Positions 49,578 to 60,081 of a DNA stretch of 64,000 bases are shown here, in pieces. The stretch comes from Halanaerobium congolense (lineage in GTDB: Bacteria > Bacillota > Halanaerobiia > Halanaerobiales > Halanaerobiaceae). The position numbers and the translations under genes are program-made. The notes under the pieces were generated by a model. The model had not been told where the DNA came from. It saw only the letters and a list, made by a program, of their open reading frames with translations, and did no database searches. Every line of letters begins with the position of its first letter. Position 1 is the first letter of the stretch. The stretch covers positions 1 through 64,000 of the forward strand of contig NZ_SOEF01000014.1 in NCBI RefSeq assembly GCF_004366375.1. Reading direction: 5' to 3'.

Positions 49578-50663
49578 ATGAAAAATAAATATTTTAAAAA
49601 AATAATGCTTATTTTCTTAATTACTGCTCTGGCTTTAACTTTAACTGCCTGTGGTAATGATCAAGCTCAAAATGAAGGTCAAGAAATTAAAAATACAGCT
49701 GCTGAGGAAGAACTACCAGAAGAGATTAACTTTGGGATTTTAAGAGTTCCAAATGATGAAACCATTGCAGTTGCAGAAGGTTTTTTTGATAAATATTTTA
49801 CCGAACGTGGAATTAAAATTAATACCAGAATTTTTGACTCAGGTGTAGAGGCCAATCAGGCTTTAGCTTCCGGCAGTATTGATTTTGCAACTATGGGAAA
49901 CACCAATGCTATTACTGCTCTAGCACGTGAACTTAATGTTGAATTAATCTGGATTCATGAAGTTTTGGGAGAAAATGAAGCTCTGGCAGTCAAAAATGGT
50001 TCTGGGATTGAAAAAGTTGAAGATCTAGTTGGAAAAAGAATTGCAGTCCCTTTTGCTTCTACCTCCCATTATGTTCTTTTAAATGTTTTAAAAGAAGCAG
50101 GTATTGAAAAAGATGTTCAGCTTTTAGATATGCAGACTGCCGAGATTGTAGCAGCCTGGGAGCGCGGTGATGTTCAGGCAGCTTATACCTGGCAGCCAAC
50201 CCTAGCCCAGCTTTTAAAAAGCGGTTATACTTTAACTGACAGCAGCGAAATGGCTGAAAAAGGGTATATAACTGCCAATGTAGAGGTTGTTCGTAAGAAG
50301 TTCTCAGAGAAATATCCCGAATTAGTTGCTGATTTCATTTCTGCTTTAAGTGAAGCCGGTGACATTTATAGAAATAATCCGAAAAAAGCAGCTGAAATTG
50401 CTGGTAATGAACTTGGAATTGAAACCGAAGTCGCTCTCCACCAGATGCGCGGCACCACCTGGAAAACTAGAGAAGAACTTTTAAGTCAAGATTTCTTTGG
50501 CACTGCTGATCAGCCTGGCAGCTTTGCTAAAGTGATGAAAGATACTTCTGATTTTCTGCAGCGGCAGGGCTCTATAGAAGAATCTCCTTCTCAAGCAGAT
50601 TTTAATAAATATGTTAATCCAGAATATATAAAAATATCTTTAAAAAATGATCAGAATAATTAA
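49578..50663 (+). CDS. SsuA/TauA-type substrate-binding lipoprotein
   Basis: 361 residues: lipobox TLTAC (C25) and the NMT1/SsuA-like fold with NFGILRVPNDETIAVAEG, a GSIDFATMGNTNA core motif and AYTWQPTLAQLLKSGY. It likely binds a sulfonate or organosulfur anion at the membrane surface. Encoded between the permease and the ATPase. Confidence 0.93.
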   Translation: MKNKYFKKIMLIFLITALALTLTACGNDQAQNEGQEIKNTAAEEELPEEINFGILRVPNDETIAVAEGFFDKYFTERGIKINTRIFDSGVEANQALASGSIDFATMGNTNAITALARELNVELIWIHEVLGENEALAVKNGSGIEKVEDLVGKRIAVPFASTSHYVLLNVLKEAGIEKDVQLLDMQTAEIVAAWERGDVQAAYTWQPTLAQLLKSGYTLTDSSEMAEKGYITANVEVVRKKFSEKYPELVADFISALSEAGDIYRNNPKKAAEIAGNELGIETEVALHQMRGTTWKTREELLSQDFFGTADQPGSFAKVMKDTSDFLQRQGSIEESPSQADFNKYVNPEYIKISLKNDQNN

Positions 50664-50713
50664 AGAAGTAATTTTCAATTATATATATAGTTAACCAGGA
50701 AAGGATATCTTGT

Positions 50714-51508
50714 ATGTCTGCTCAATCAAATAAAGAAAGCTTAATTAAAATTGAAAATATGAGTCTGGAGTATGGGGAAAGTATTAACTCTACTCTGGCT
50801 CTAAAAAATATCAGCTTAGAGATTAATAAGGGAGAGTTCATCTGTGTTTTAGGACCTTCCGGCTGTGGTAAAAGTTCACTGCTTAAATGTATTGCTGGTT
50901 ATGTAAAACCTACTGCCGGTAGAGTTTTAATGCAGGGAAAAGAAGTTGATGGACCTGACTGGCATCGGGGAGTTGTTTTTCAATCTCCCACTCTATACCC
51001 CTGGATGACAGTTAATGAAAATGTAGAATTCGGACCAAAAATGCGGGATTTACCTAAAGCTGAAATTAAAGAAATCCGAGATTTTTTCTTAGATGAAGTT
51101 AATTTAAGCGGTTTTGGAGAAAACTACACCTTTGAATTATCCGGAGGTATGAAACAGCGGGTAGCTATCGCTCGAGTACTAGCAAATTATCCTCAGGTAG
51201 TTCTAATGGATGAACCATTTGGAGCTCTGGATGCTTTAACCAGAGAAAATATGCAGAACTTAATTCGCAACATCTGGAAAGAAAACAATACCACCATCTT
51301 TTTTATCACCCATGATGTAGATGAAGCACTTTTGTTGGCTAATAGAGTTGTCGTGATGTCCAAACAGCCGGGTGAAATTATAAAGATCTTTAATGTTGAT
51401 TTTACTAATCAAATTTTTGAAAAGGGTACTAAAGAAGTAATTTATAATGAAGATTATTTTGAAGTCAAAAATGAAATTATGGATATCATCCACAGCCAAA
51501 TTGATTAA
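50714..51508 (+). CDS. SsuB/TauB-type ABC transporter ATP-binding protein
   Basis: 264 residues with Walker A GPSGCGKS, signature LSGGMKQR, Walker B VVLMDEP and the switch His in FITHD. It completes the transporter at 48629-51508. A terminator follows. Confidence 0.95.
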   Translation: MSAQSNKESLIKIENMSLEYGESINSTLALKNISLEINKGEFICVLGPSGCGKSSLLKCIAGYVKPTAGRVLMQGKEVDGPDWHRGVVFQSPTLYPWMTVNENVEFGPKMRDLPKAEIKEIRDFFLDEVNLSGFGENYTFELSGGMKQRVAIARVLANYPQVVLMDEPFGALDALTRENMQNLIRNIWKENNTTIFFITHDVDEALLLANRVVVMSKQPGEIIKIFNVDFTNQIFEKGTKEVIYNEDYFEVKNEIMDIIHSQID

Positions 51509-51603
51509 ATTTAAGATCTTTAACTAGAGTGTAAATTTGATCAAAATCTTAAGAAAATATAATTGGCTTTAAAATAATCTATAAATATATGTACAAAAAA
51601 CAT

Positions 51604-51631
51604 AAAGGAGCCCCGAGGGGCTCCTTTTTAA
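51604..51631 (+). terminator. Intrinsic terminator of the ABC operon
   Basis: 11-bp perfect stem AAGGAGCCCC/GGGGCTCCTT with a 2-base loop and a T-run. Confidence 0.93.
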
Positions 51632-51690
51632 TATCTATAAATTTTATTTTATCAGATATTAAGTTTTTTAATTTCAATTTACTGCACTAC

Positions 51691-52593
51691 TTACTTTACT
51701 ACTTCATAACCTTTGTTAGACCAACCATAAGGCTCATTAGCAGAAGTACCCATACCACCATTAAGTGATACAGCATCATAGTCTAACATTCTTAAACCTG
51801 CTACTGCCTGACCTGCTGTTTGACCTGTATAGCAGTAAACAACTATCTTCTTATCCTGAGGCAGCTGTCCAAAATACTGCTGCATACCAGCACCCCAGGG
51901 AATATTAACTGCACCTTTGATGTGACCTTCAGCAAAATCTTTAGGCTGTCTGATTGACACTATCATCATATCTGCACCAGAATCTACAGCCATTTTTAAC
52001 ATATCTTCAGCAATCTTATAGTTTTTATACATTGTATCACTAACATCAGCTAAACCTGCATAGTAATCTTCAACTGCAGCTTTAAGATTCGCATTAATTT
52101 TATAATCTGTAACTCCACCAAGTTGATGTGCTTCAGTTTCAACTATTTCTTCATAACCTGCAACTCTTGAAATACCTAAGTTCCAGCCAAATCTAACTGA
52201 CTTAGCCTCAAAACCAGCAAAATTTAATAAAGCAACTGTCTGATTGGCAGTCTGAGCTGTATAGCAGTAAACATAAATTGTTTTATCTCCAGGTAACTTA
52301 TCTAAAGCAGCTGGAATAGCTTCTGGGCCCCAGGGTATATTAACTGCACCTTTGACGTGACCTTCATTATAAACATCAGGCTGTCTGATATCTAAAATAA
52401 AGAGATCTTCTCCGGCCTTAACTTTTTCTACAAAATCTTTTTCACCAATCATACCGTTGTCTTCAGGAAGGTTTTCAAAATAACCATTAACTGCATCTTC
52501 TACTGCATCAGATACTGCAAATGCTGATGTTGAAACTACCAGCAGGGCCATAACAACTAGTGCCATTGATAATAAAATTCTTCTTTTTTTCAT
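51691..52593 (-). CDS. Exported tandem-rhodanese sulfurtransferase
   Basis: 300 residues with a signal peptide (hydrophobic 7-22, cleavage near AFA-VSD at 26) and two rhodanese domains, each with an active Cys: C110 in VYCYTAQTANQ and C254 in VYCYTGQTAGQ. The six-residue loops differ from classic thiosulfate sulfurtransferases (CRxGx[R/T]). The start at 52593 has AGGAGG 7 bases upstream. It should act outside the membrane on sulfane-sulfur compounds such as thiosulfate, feeding the transporters upstream. Confidence 0.9.
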   Translation of the reverse strand: MKKRRILLSMALVVMALLVVSTSAFAVSDAVEDAVNGYFENLPEDNGMIGEKDFVEKVKAGEDLFILDIRQPDVYNEGHVKGAVNIPWGPEAIPAALDKLPGDKTIYVYCYTAQTANQTVALLNFAGFEAKSVRFGWNLGISRVAGYEEIVETEAHQLGGVTDYKINANLKAAVEDYYAGLADVSDTMYKNYKIAEDMLKMAVDSGADMMIVSIRQPKDFAEGHIKGAVNIPWGAGMQQYFGQLPQDKKIVVYCYTGQTAGQAVAGLRMLDYDAVSLNGGMGTSANEPYGWSNKGYEVVK

Positions 52594-52748
52594 TCGTATT
52601 CCTCCTAATTTTTTATTCGTTACGTCAAATCTAACTAAATTGTGAAAATACAATACATTAAAATATATTTCACAAACCTTCTTAAATAAAAGTTCTCAAC
52701 TTATTGTTAAGAACTTTCATTATATACATTTAATTAAAAACAATTTTA

Positions 52749-53669
52749 CTAAGAGCCATCCTGAGCACTTGGTTTAGCAGGTGCACCAGTAGGCACTGCC
52801 TTAGGTGTTGAACTATCTGATGACCATTCAATCCAGGCACCATCATAAAGCTTTAGATTTCTATAGCCGGCATTATGTAAGGCTATAAAACTCTGAGCTG
52901 CTCTAATTGAAGTCTGACAGTACATAATAACTTCTTCGTCTGGTGTTATACCATTATCAGGATAATATCTCTGAATATAACTTGGTGGATAAAATTCTCC
53001 ATTATCCTTATTATTATTTACATAATTAATATGAATAGCTCCCGGAATAATCCCTTTGTTTACTTCCGCTGCTGTTCGAACATCTAAAATTTCAACATTT
53101 TCACTGGGATTATTAACCTCAGCCAGAACTTCTTCTTTAGCAGCAATTAGTTCTTCATTTTTTTCTGCTGCTTTGTATTCTACAGCTTCAACCTCGTAAT
53201 CTCCTGATACAAAATTAGCTCCAGCTTCTTTCAGAGCATTCAAACCACCACTGATCACCTTCATATTAGCAGTATCATGTCCGTAGACCAGCATTGTCCA
53301 CCACAAGCGGGCTGCATCCATATTATTGTTATTATCATAAATTAATACCTTTGTCTGATTTGAAATGCCATTTTCTCCTAAAGAAGACTCAACTTTAGAA
53401 GCATCTGCTAGCATATTTGGATAAGGACCAAAAGTAGTGATATCATTTCTGGCAATATTTACTGCACCATCAAGATGCTGATCTTCAAAATCACCCGATT
53501 GCTGTGCATCAACTACAACTACCTCCCCTTCCTCAATCATTTTAAGGGCTTCATCTGCTGTAATTATATCCTGACCCACTTCACCAGGAACAGAAATATC
53601 TGCTTCACAGCCTGTGAGAATAATCGCAAAAGTTAATAAAAGCAATAATAACTTTGCTGTTTTTTTCAT
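52749..53669 (-). CDS. SseA-like two-domain sulfurtransferase lipoprotein
   Basis: 306 residues with lipobox ILTGC (C21) and two rhodanese domains. In the first the catalytic position reads YDNNNNMDAA without Cys, as in the regulatory domain of SseA-type enzymes. The second has active C251 in VIMYCQTSIRAAQ. Membrane anchored on the outer side; it probably transfers sulfur from mercaptopyruvate or thiosulfate. It is 155 bases upstream of the tandem-rhodanese gene on the same strand. Confidence 0.9.
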   Translation of the reverse strand: MKKTAKLLLLLLTFAIILTGCEADISVPGEVGQDIITADEALKMIEEGEVVVVDAQQSGDFEDQHLDGAVNIARNDITTFGPYPNMLADASKVESSLGENGISNQTKVLIYDNNNNMDAARLWWTMLVYGHDTANMKVISGGLNALKEAGANFVSGDYEVEAVEYKAAEKNEELIAAKEEVLAEVNNPSENVEILDVRTAAEVNKGIIPGAIHINYVNNNKDNGEFYPPSYIQRYYPDNGITPDEEVIMYCQTSIRAAQSFIALHNAGYRNLKLYDGAWIEWSSDSSTPKAVPTGAPAKPSAQDGS

Positions 53670-53914
53670 TTTTCCACCTCCAAATTTATATTGTTAAAAT
53701 TGGAACAATCTCTATTAATATTATAAAACATATTAGCCGTTTATGGTTATAACATTTATTAATAGTGCATTCAATTATCAAATGAGGACTGCTTTTCTGC
53801 TCTCTAAAATACTTAATAACTGCTGCTGATTAACTCAAAAGTTTTAAAAAAAATAAACAGATATGATATAATGGGCGTGAGCTGGATTAAAATAATATTA
53901 AGGAGCATCTTTGT

Positions 53915-55546
53915 ATGTATATGTATAATTCAATAAAAAATAAGTTTAATAAAATTAAAGCATCTCATTTAATTCTACTTTTTTTTATAATAAATATATT
54001 TTTTCTGACTAATTTTCCTTTTATACATTCTGATGAAGCTTGGTTGAGCGGGCTTTCAAGACAAATTATGCAGACTGAAAATTTAGCGAGCACTGAATCC
54101 TTCTTTGATCTGCTGCCCCGTCATCCTCATGCAGTTAAAATCTTCTTTCATCTGCTGCAGATTATCTTTATCAAGCTTTTTGACTATCAAATTTTTACAT
54201 TTCGCTTGATTTCTCTAGTGGCAGGAAGTGTCAGCCTTTATATCTTTTATAAAATATCATTTTTAATTACAAATTCAAAGAAGTTAAGTCTGTCTGCTTT
54301 AATAATTCTGGCTGCTGACATTCATTTTATTTACAGCTCTCATCTGGCTCGTCAGGAAATTATTTTAGTTCTATTCTTCCTCTCAGTATTTTATTATTTT
54401 TTAAAAAATATTGATTCTAAAAATGCTGATAATTATTATTTAAAATCAGGTCATTCAGTCCAAAAAGATTTTATTTTGGGACTTATTCTGGGATTATCAA
54501 TTGGTTTTCATCCTAATGCCTTTATTATTTCAATGCCTTTAATCTTAATCTACAGCTGGAATTTAATTTTTAATCAAAAAACTACATTTAAAAATTATCT
54601 CAGCTTTGGAGCAGCCCTGACTATAACTGCTCTGTTATTTATTTATTTAAGTTTTCAATTTGATCCTAATTTTATTAGTAATTACAGCAGTTATGGTGCC
54701 CGACTGGGGGTTTTAGATTCTTTTTTAATCAAACTAGAAAATCTAAAAGCATTTTATCTAAAATTATTTTATAGAGTCAGTGGTACTTATTATATTCCTC
54801 CAATAAAATTTCAACTTATATTTTTTACTGCAGTAATTACAGTTTCAATAATAAAATCTATTTTTAGCAGATTTAAAAAAGATAGAATTAATATTTATTT
54901 ACTTTTGACTCTGCTGGGTCTTAATCTTGGGTATTTAATAATAGGCAGATACAACCAGACCTCAATTATTTTTATTTTACCTGCTGCCTATCTCATATTT
55001 ATAAATATGATAAAAAATTTAAATCCCAAATTTAGGGGATCACTAGTATTGATTTTAATAATAATTTTATTGCTGAACACTGGTTTCACAATAATTAAGG
55101 ACAGCCATTATAATTATCAGGATTATCTGCATCAGATTGCAGAAGTAGTACCGCAGGAAGCTCGGGTTTTAGCTAATTTAAATACTGATTACTATTTTGA
55201 AAATGGAAGCCTTTATGATTATAGGAATCTGGAATATTTGGAGGAAAACAAACTCTCCTTTGCTGACTATATTAACAAAAATAAAATCGAATATATAATT
55301 TATCCTGAAGAAATGGATTTTATTTATAACAGCCGTCCCAGCTGGAATATCCTTTATGGTAATCTTTATCCCTATTATTCTGAGATGCAGCAGTTTTTAA
55401 AACAGAAAACAAAGCTGATTAAAATATTTAGCAGCTCTACTTATGGAATGAGAATTGTTAGAAAAATAGGTCAAAAAGATTGGTCGGTTAAAATTTATAA
55501 GGTTAATTCTGCAGCCGGGTCTGAAGCTGTTCAAAAAGCTGATTAA
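53915..55546 (+). CDS. ArnT/PMT-like membrane glycosyltransferase
   Basis: 543 residues with about ten to twelve membrane helices. The first extracytoplasmic loop has the catalytic-type acidic pair in [15 protein letters not shown] and a later SSHLARQE motif, as in ArnT and other GT39/GT83 enzymes that use polyprenyl-phosphate sugars. The C-terminal part is soluble. AAGGAG precedes the start. The likely donor is made by the amino-sugar operon at 58061-63263. Its 3' end overlaps the convergent ABC ATPase gene by 44 bases. Confidence 0.85.
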   Translation: MYMYNSIKNKFNKIKASHLILLFFIINIFFLTNFPFIHSDEAWLSGLSRQIMQTENLASTESFFDLLPRHPHAVKIFFHLLQIIFIKLFDYQIFTFRLISLVAGSVSLYIFYKISFLITNSKKLSLSALIILAADIHFIYSSHLARQEIILVLFFLSVFYYFLKNIDSKNADNYYLKSGHSVQKDFILGLILGLSIGFHPNAFIISMPLILIYSWNLIFNQKTTFKNYLSFGAALTITALLFIYLSFQFDPNFISNYSSYGARLGVLDSFLIKLENLKAFYLKLFYRVSGTYYIPPIKFQLIFFTAVITVSIIKSIFSRFKKDRINIYLLLTLLGLNLGYLIIGRYNQTSIIFILPAAYLIFINMIKNLNPKFRGSLVLILIIILLLNTGFTIIKDSHYNYQDYLHQIAEVVPQEARVLANLNTDYYFENGSLYDYRNLEYLEENKLSFADYINKNKIEYIIYPEEMDFIYNSRPSWNILYGNLYPYYSEMQQFLKQKTKLIKIFSSSTYGMRIVRKIGQKDWSVKIYKVNSAAGSEAVQKAD

Positions 55547-56270
55547 ATTCTCTGCTGCTGCGTTTTCGAGGATGGGGCAGCTTATTATCCACCAGTTCTA
55601 TAATCTCTCCAGGTTCATTTTTCATGAGTACTATCCTTTCCGAAAGAAAAACTGCCTCTCTGATATCATGAGTCACAAAGATAATTGTCTTATCTTCTTC
55701 CTGCCAGAGCTGAGCTAAAAGCTGCTGCAGTTCCTGTCTTGTCTGACTGTCTACACTACCAAAAGGCTCATCCATCAGCATTATCTCTCCCTCTGCAGCC
55801 AGAGTTCTTGCCAGCGCCACCCGCTGCTTCATCCCACCAGATAGCTGATGTGGATAATAATCCTGATAACTTTTAAGCTTAACTTCATTTAAATATTTTA
55901 ATGACTTTTCTTTAATCTGTCTTTTAGTTAGTTTTATATTTTTATTTTTAGCAGAAGCCTTAACCGCAAAACTGATATTATCAATTACCGTCTGCCAGGA
56001 AAAAAGCTGTTCAAATTCCTGAAAAAGCATAATACGATCTAGACCAGAATCTTCAATCAGCTGCTCATTTTTAAGAAGTTTTCCCTTTTCTGATTTAATA
56101 AATCCGGCAATAATTTTAAGCAGAGTTGACTTACCACAGCCGGAAGGTCCTAAAATTGTCAAAAACTCATTTTTTTTAATTTGTAGATTAATATCTTTTA
56201 AAGCTATCTTCTTCCCTTTTTCTGTGTTAAAACTCTTAGCTATATTTTTAAGTTCTAAATAGGAGCTCAT
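55503..56270 (-). CDS. SsuB-type ABC transporter ATP-binding protein (second system)
   Basis: 255 residues with Walker A GPSGCGKS, signature LSGGMKQR and Walker B IMLMDEP. The start at 56270 overlaps the permease stop (ATGA), with GGGG 9 bases upstream. It completes the transporter 55503-58037 and overlaps the ArnT-like gene at its 3' end. Confidence 0.93.
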   Translation of the reverse strand: MSSYLELKNIAKSFNTEKGKKIALKDINLQIKKNEFLTILGPSGCGKSTLLKIIAGFIKSEKGKLLKNEQLIEDSGLDRIMLFQEFEQLFSWQTVIDNISFAVKASAKNKNIKLTKRQIKEKSLKYLNEVKLKSYQDYYPHQLSGGMKQRVALARTLAAEGEIMLMDEPFGSVDSQTRQELQQLLAQLWQEEDKTIIFVTHDIREAVFLSERIVLMKNEPGEIIELVDNKLPHPRKRSSREFNQLFEQLQTRLQN

Positions 56271-57037
56271 TTTAACATGCCCCATTTCCGAACTGTATTT
56301 GTTTCTAATTTCTTGAATATAAAATCCTCAACTGTAACTCCAATAAAAATAATTACAATTATTCCTGCAAAAACACCAGGGAGATCAAAAAAAACTCTCT
56401 TCTGAAAAATATACCAGCCCAGTCCTCCCAGACTATTTATAGCTCCAAAAAGCATTTCTGCACTGATTAAAGCCCGCCAGGACCTGGCCCATGCTATTTT
56501 TAAACCAGAAATAAAGTAGGGAAATGAAGCTGGAATTAATATTTTAAACATAAATTCTAATTTATTTAAGCGATAATTTTTGGCAATTAGAGTGTAAATA
56601 TCCGGTATAGAATTAAATCCTGTACTCAAGTTTAAAATTAAGGGCCATAAAACTGAGTGAATTATCACAATCAAAATTGCAGTTTTACCAGAGCCAAACC
56701 AGATTAATATTAAAGGCATCAGTGCAATTCCCGGCAGTGGATGAGCCAGAGCTGTTAAAGTATCAATTAATCCATCAGCATATTTAGAAAAATAAGCTGT
56801 CAGTGCTAAAATTAAAGCAGCAGCCGCAGCAATAATTAAACCCTGAATAATAATTGAAAGAGAAAAAGCAATCTGTTTGACCAAAGTTCCATCTTTTAAT
56901 GATTTAAGTAATGCCAGAAAGATTTGATCCAGTCCGGGAAATATTAGATCAGAAAATAAACCGCTCCAGGCTGTCAGCTGCCAGAAAAGAGCCAGGACTG
57001 TAACCCAAACTAGACGCTGCCGATATTTATTTTCCAT
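56267..57037 (-). CDS. SsuC-type ABC transporter permease (second system)
   Basis: 256 residues with about six membrane helices and the EAA loop in [20 protein letters not shown]. It overlaps the binding-protein gene by 11 bases and the ATPase gene by 4, so all three are translationally coupled. Confidence 0.93.
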   Translation of the reverse strand: MENKYRQRLVWVTVLALFWQLTAWSGLFSDLIFPGLDQIFLALLKSLKDGTLVKQIAFSLSIIIQGLIIAAAAALILALTAYFSKYADGLIDTLTALAHPLPGIALMPLILIWFGSGKTAILIVIIHSVLWPLILNLSTGFNSIPDIYTLIAKNYRLNKLEFMFKILIPASFPYFISGLKIAWARSWRALISAEMLFGAINSLGGLGWYIFQKRVFFDLPGVFAGIIVIIFIGVTVEDFIFKKLETNTVRKWGMLK

Positions 57038-58037
57038 CCTGTTCTGCCCCCTCTAAAACAGTTTCCTTTTTTTCTGTCACTAACTCTTCGGTAAAAATTA
57101 GTTCAGAGCGCTGATAATTATTTTCTTTTAAATATCCTTCAGCTGTCATAAAGGCTAAAAATTCTTCCAACCCCTTAATTTTAGAGGTAAACTCCATTCC
57201 AGGCCAGTTTAAATATTCTTTCATTTCTGCTGCAGTCAGATTGTAATTATCTGCTAAAATATCTGCTGCTTGAGGCTGCTGATTAATAAAATTAAGAGCT
57301 TCAGTTAGAGCTTCTAAAAAGACTTTATAATTTTTAGACTGCTGCTGGTAAAATTCTTCTGTACTGACTCCAACAATAAAAGTAAATTCGCCTCCAAAAG
57401 CTTCTTTTCCACTTAAAATCTTTTTAATCCCCTTTTCTTTACTTTCTAAAAACAAATAAGGGGGAGAAGCAAAGTGGGCACTCACTTCCCTGCCGGCAAG
57501 CAGAGCATTCATTGCATCAGGATGATTCATTGTTAAAAGCTGATCGTCAAATTTATTTACCTCTGCAAAATCTCTCTCTACTGCCATAGATAGTAAAATA
57601 TGCTGTATACTCCCCGGCTGCGGCAGAGCAATTCTATCTTCAGCTTTAAAATCTGCCAGAGAATTAATATATTCTCGATTGGTCATTAATCCAAGCGGAC
57701 TTTCAGATAGTCCGGAAATTATTTTCCACTTCATCCCTTTATCTCGGGCAATCAAAAAGGGTGGTATTGCCATAAAAGCAATATCAACTTCTCCAGCCAG
57801 CATTGCTTCTCTAATAGCTGTAGTATTGCTGAGCTGTTTCCATTCAACTTCTAAAGAAGGATCTGCCTTTTCTAACAGGCTGAGCTCTTTGATCAGCTGT
57901 ACGGGTGCATAGGCCAGGCCGTACTGTTCAGCAATAGTAAGTTTTGTTTGATCAGCTGCATAATCTTGAATACTACAAGCTGATGCTAAAAAAATAATTA
58001 AAAACAACATTACAATAATCAAAATATATTTTTTCAT
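57027..58037 (-). CDS. SsuA/NMT1-type substrate-binding lipoprotein (second system)
   Basis: 336 residues with lipobox LASAC (C21), then the NMT1/SsuA fold (IAEQYGLAYAPVQLIKEL, MLAGEVDIAFMAIPPFL). Ligand unknown: sulfonates, pyrimidine precursors and nitrate-like anions are all carried by the family. It starts 23 bases after the ATP-grasp gene of the amino-sugar operon, suggesting cotranscription. Confidence 0.9.
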   Translation of the reverse strand: MKKYILIIVMLFLIIFLASACSIQDYAADQTKLTIAEQYGLAYAPVQLIKELSLLEKADPSLEVEWKQLSNTTAIREAMLAGEVDIAFMAIPPFLIARDKGMKWKIISGLSESPLGLMTNREYINSLADFKAEDRIALPQPGSIQHILLSMAVERDFAEVNKFDDQLLTMNHPDAMNALLAGREVSAHFASPPYLFLESKEKGIKKILSGKEAFGGEFTFIVGVSTEEFYQQQSKNYKVFLEALTEALNFINQQPQAADILADNYNLTAAEMKEYLNWPGMEFTSKIKGLEEFLAFMTAEGYLKENNYQRSELIFTEELVTEKKETVLEGAEQDGK

Positions 58038-58060
58038 TATTACACTCCTGGCTCAACTAT

Positions 58061-59305
58061 TTAAAAATTTTCTCCAATTTCTCTTAAAACAAGGTTTTTG
58101 CCATTTTGATCTCTAATTTTTAAATTATCATAAACAGCTGTTACTCTCTGCCTCAGATCTTTTTTATTATCTGCAGCAGCTATAAAATAACCAGCTCTGG
58201 CAGTAGCATTCTCAATATTTGGTATTCTTTCTCCCGGCTGATAATTAAATCCTGCTTTTAAAACACCAGTTAATTTTAAAAGTTCTGAGCTGGATGTGCG
58301 CTCAATAATCTTTCCTGGTTCAGCAAAGAAAAGCTGAGAAGAAAGATATTTCAAATTATCCTCTAAAGAATAACTATTTAAAGCTGAGCTGTCAATTTTT
58401 TCCCCGGCAGCCAGCTGCACCATCATTTTTAAAATATCAACACCTGTCAGCTGAGGCATAAAATCTCCTTCATAAGCTCCACCTATTCTGCAGGCTATTT
58501 CATTAACCTTAATTCCTTTTTCACCTATTAAAAACTGAAAATAGATAGGACCATTTTCAATAGCAAATTCATCAATAATTTTTTGGCTCAGCTTTTCAAT
58601 CTGTTCTCTATATTCTTTCAAATATTTAGATGGGAAAAAGTGAGATGAACAGATACCAATATGCATATCTTCCTCAAAACGCAGTCTATCTGTTACTGTT
58701 AAGAGCTTTGATCTGCCATCTATGACCCAGCCGCTGACAGTAATTTCGTCTGATTTATAATATTCCTCCACTAAGATTTCATTTTCTCTAGAAAAGCTTA
58801 AAACTTCGTTAAATTTTTCTCTAATCTGAGCAGTAGAATCTAATTTAAAAACACCCCGCTGACCCTGGCTGTCCAGCGGTTTAACCACTAAAGGTCTTTT
58901 GAAATCATTTAAATCCTGCTCAGAAAAATTTTGGGGCAAAATTTTATATTTAACTGTTGGAATTTCTGCTGCTGAAAATTTATTTTTCATTACCTTTTTG
59001 TTAGTTACGGCCTCTGCTGTTTCAACTGAAATATATTGATTTAAATTCAGCCTTTCTGCCACCTGAGCTGCTGTATAAACAGGCTGATCTGTTCCAGAAG
59101 TCAGTACTCCATCTACTCTGTATTTCCTGGCAGTTTTAAGATTAGCTTTGTAATCAAAAGTGCTGCTATCAGATGCAAAATCAGCTATTTTTTTACCGGG
59201 AGCATCAGAATAATAATCTGAAATTACAACCTGATATCCCATTTCTTTTGCTTTTTTTATTAAACTGAGCTGACCACTGCCTCCACCCAGAATTAAAAGT
59301 CTCAT
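58061..59305 (-). CDS. ATP-grasp family ligase
   Basis: 414 residues. N-terminal pre-ATP-grasp Rossmann-like domain (LILGGGSGQLSLIKKAKEMG), central ATP-binding fold (VVKPLDSQGQRGV, ILVEEYY) and the metal-binding NEIACRIGG segment, then a RuBisCO-like C-terminal part. It is like PurK/CarB relatives that join an amino acid or small acid to an amine. In this operon it could add an acyl or aminoacyl group to the amino sugar; that is inference. Confidence 0.85.
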   Translation of the reverse strand: MRLLILGGGSGQLSLIKKAKEMGYQVVISDYYSDAPGKKIADFASDSSTFDYKANLKTARKYRVDGVLTSGTDQPVYTAAQVAERLNLNQYISVETAEAVTNKKVMKNKFSAAEIPTVKYKILPQNFSEQDLNDFKRPLVVKPLDSQGQRGVFKLDSTAQIREKFNEVLSFSRENEILVEEYYKSDEITVSGWVIDGRSKLLTVTDRLRFEEDMHIGICSSHFFPSKYLKEYREQIEKLSQKIIDEFAIENGPIYFQFLIGEKGIKVNEIACRIGGAYEGDFMPQLTGVDILKMMVQLAAGEKIDSSALNSYSLEDNLKYLSSQLFFAEPGKIIERTSSSELLKLTGVLKAGFNYQPGERIPNIENATARAGYFIAAADNKKDLRQRVTAVYDNLKIRDQNGKNLVLREIGENF

Positions 59306-59325
59306 AGTTATATTCCTCTTTCTAA

Positions 59326-60078
59326 TTAGCTTTTATTATTTTTGAAAGTACTTTCTGCAATTATGTACTGCTCTTTATCTGAGCGTAAATATTTTAATAA
59401 AGGTAATCTGCCGTAATATAGATAAAGTTTTAGAAATAACTTTAAAAGTTTTAAAAAATTATAATTTGATTCACCATATTTTCTCTGCTGCTGTTTAGTA
59501 TAAATATTTGCTATTTCAGCTTTTTCTCTGAGTATTACAGCCGAAATATAAATAAATGATTTATCAGCTGCAGTAATTTTCTTCATCATTTCCCGGCTGA
59601 TAATTCTAAAACTGCTGACTCTGATATTTTTAGATTTTGAAGTTATCAAATTAAATAATCGATTAGTTAGTTTTGAACCAAGCCTTCGGTAAAAACTATA
59701 TTTTCTGCCTTTGGGAATGGCATAAACAACATCAAAACCTTCTTTAATCTTTTGGTAGAGTCCAACTATATCCTGGGGCTGATGCTGCAGATCATCATCC
59801 ATTGTAATAATATAATCTCCAGCAGCATAATTAAAGCCGCAAAAAATAGCATTCTGCTGACCAAAATTTTGGGCCAGACGAATGCCTTTTACTCTGCTGT
59901 CCTGATTGTGCAGTTCTAAAATCTGATTATAACTCTTATCTGAACTATTATCATCAACAAAAATAAGCTCAATTTTAAAATTATTGGCAGAGGCTGTTTT
60001 TTTTAGAGCCGAATAAAGTTCTTCCAGAGAATTTTCGCCATTATAAACCGGTACTACAATTGAAATTAAATCACCCAT
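59326..60078 (-). CDS. Family 2 glycosyltransferase (polyprenyl-phosphate sugar synthase type)
   Basis: 250 residues with the GT-A blocks VVPVYNGENSLEELYSALK, LIFVDDNSSD and YIITMDDDLQHQP, close to DPM1/ArnC-type enzymes that attach a sugar to polyprenyl phosphate. The two C-terminal membrane helices of ArnC are missing, giving a soluble or peripheral form. Encoded 3 bases after the transaminase. Confidence 0.9.
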   Translation of the reverse strand: MGDLISIVVPVYNGENSLEELYSALKKTASANNFKIELIFVDDNSSDKSYNQILELHNQDSRVKGIRLAQNFGQQNAIFCGFNYAAGDYIITMDDDLQHQPQDIVGLYQKIKEGFDVVYAIPKGRKYSFYRRLGSKLTNRLFNLITSKSKNIRVSSFRIISREMMKKITAADKSFIYISAVILREKAEIANIYTKQQQRKYGESNYNFLKLLKLFLKLYLYYGRLPLLKYLRSDKEQYIIAESTFKNNKS

Positions 60079-60081
60079 ACT

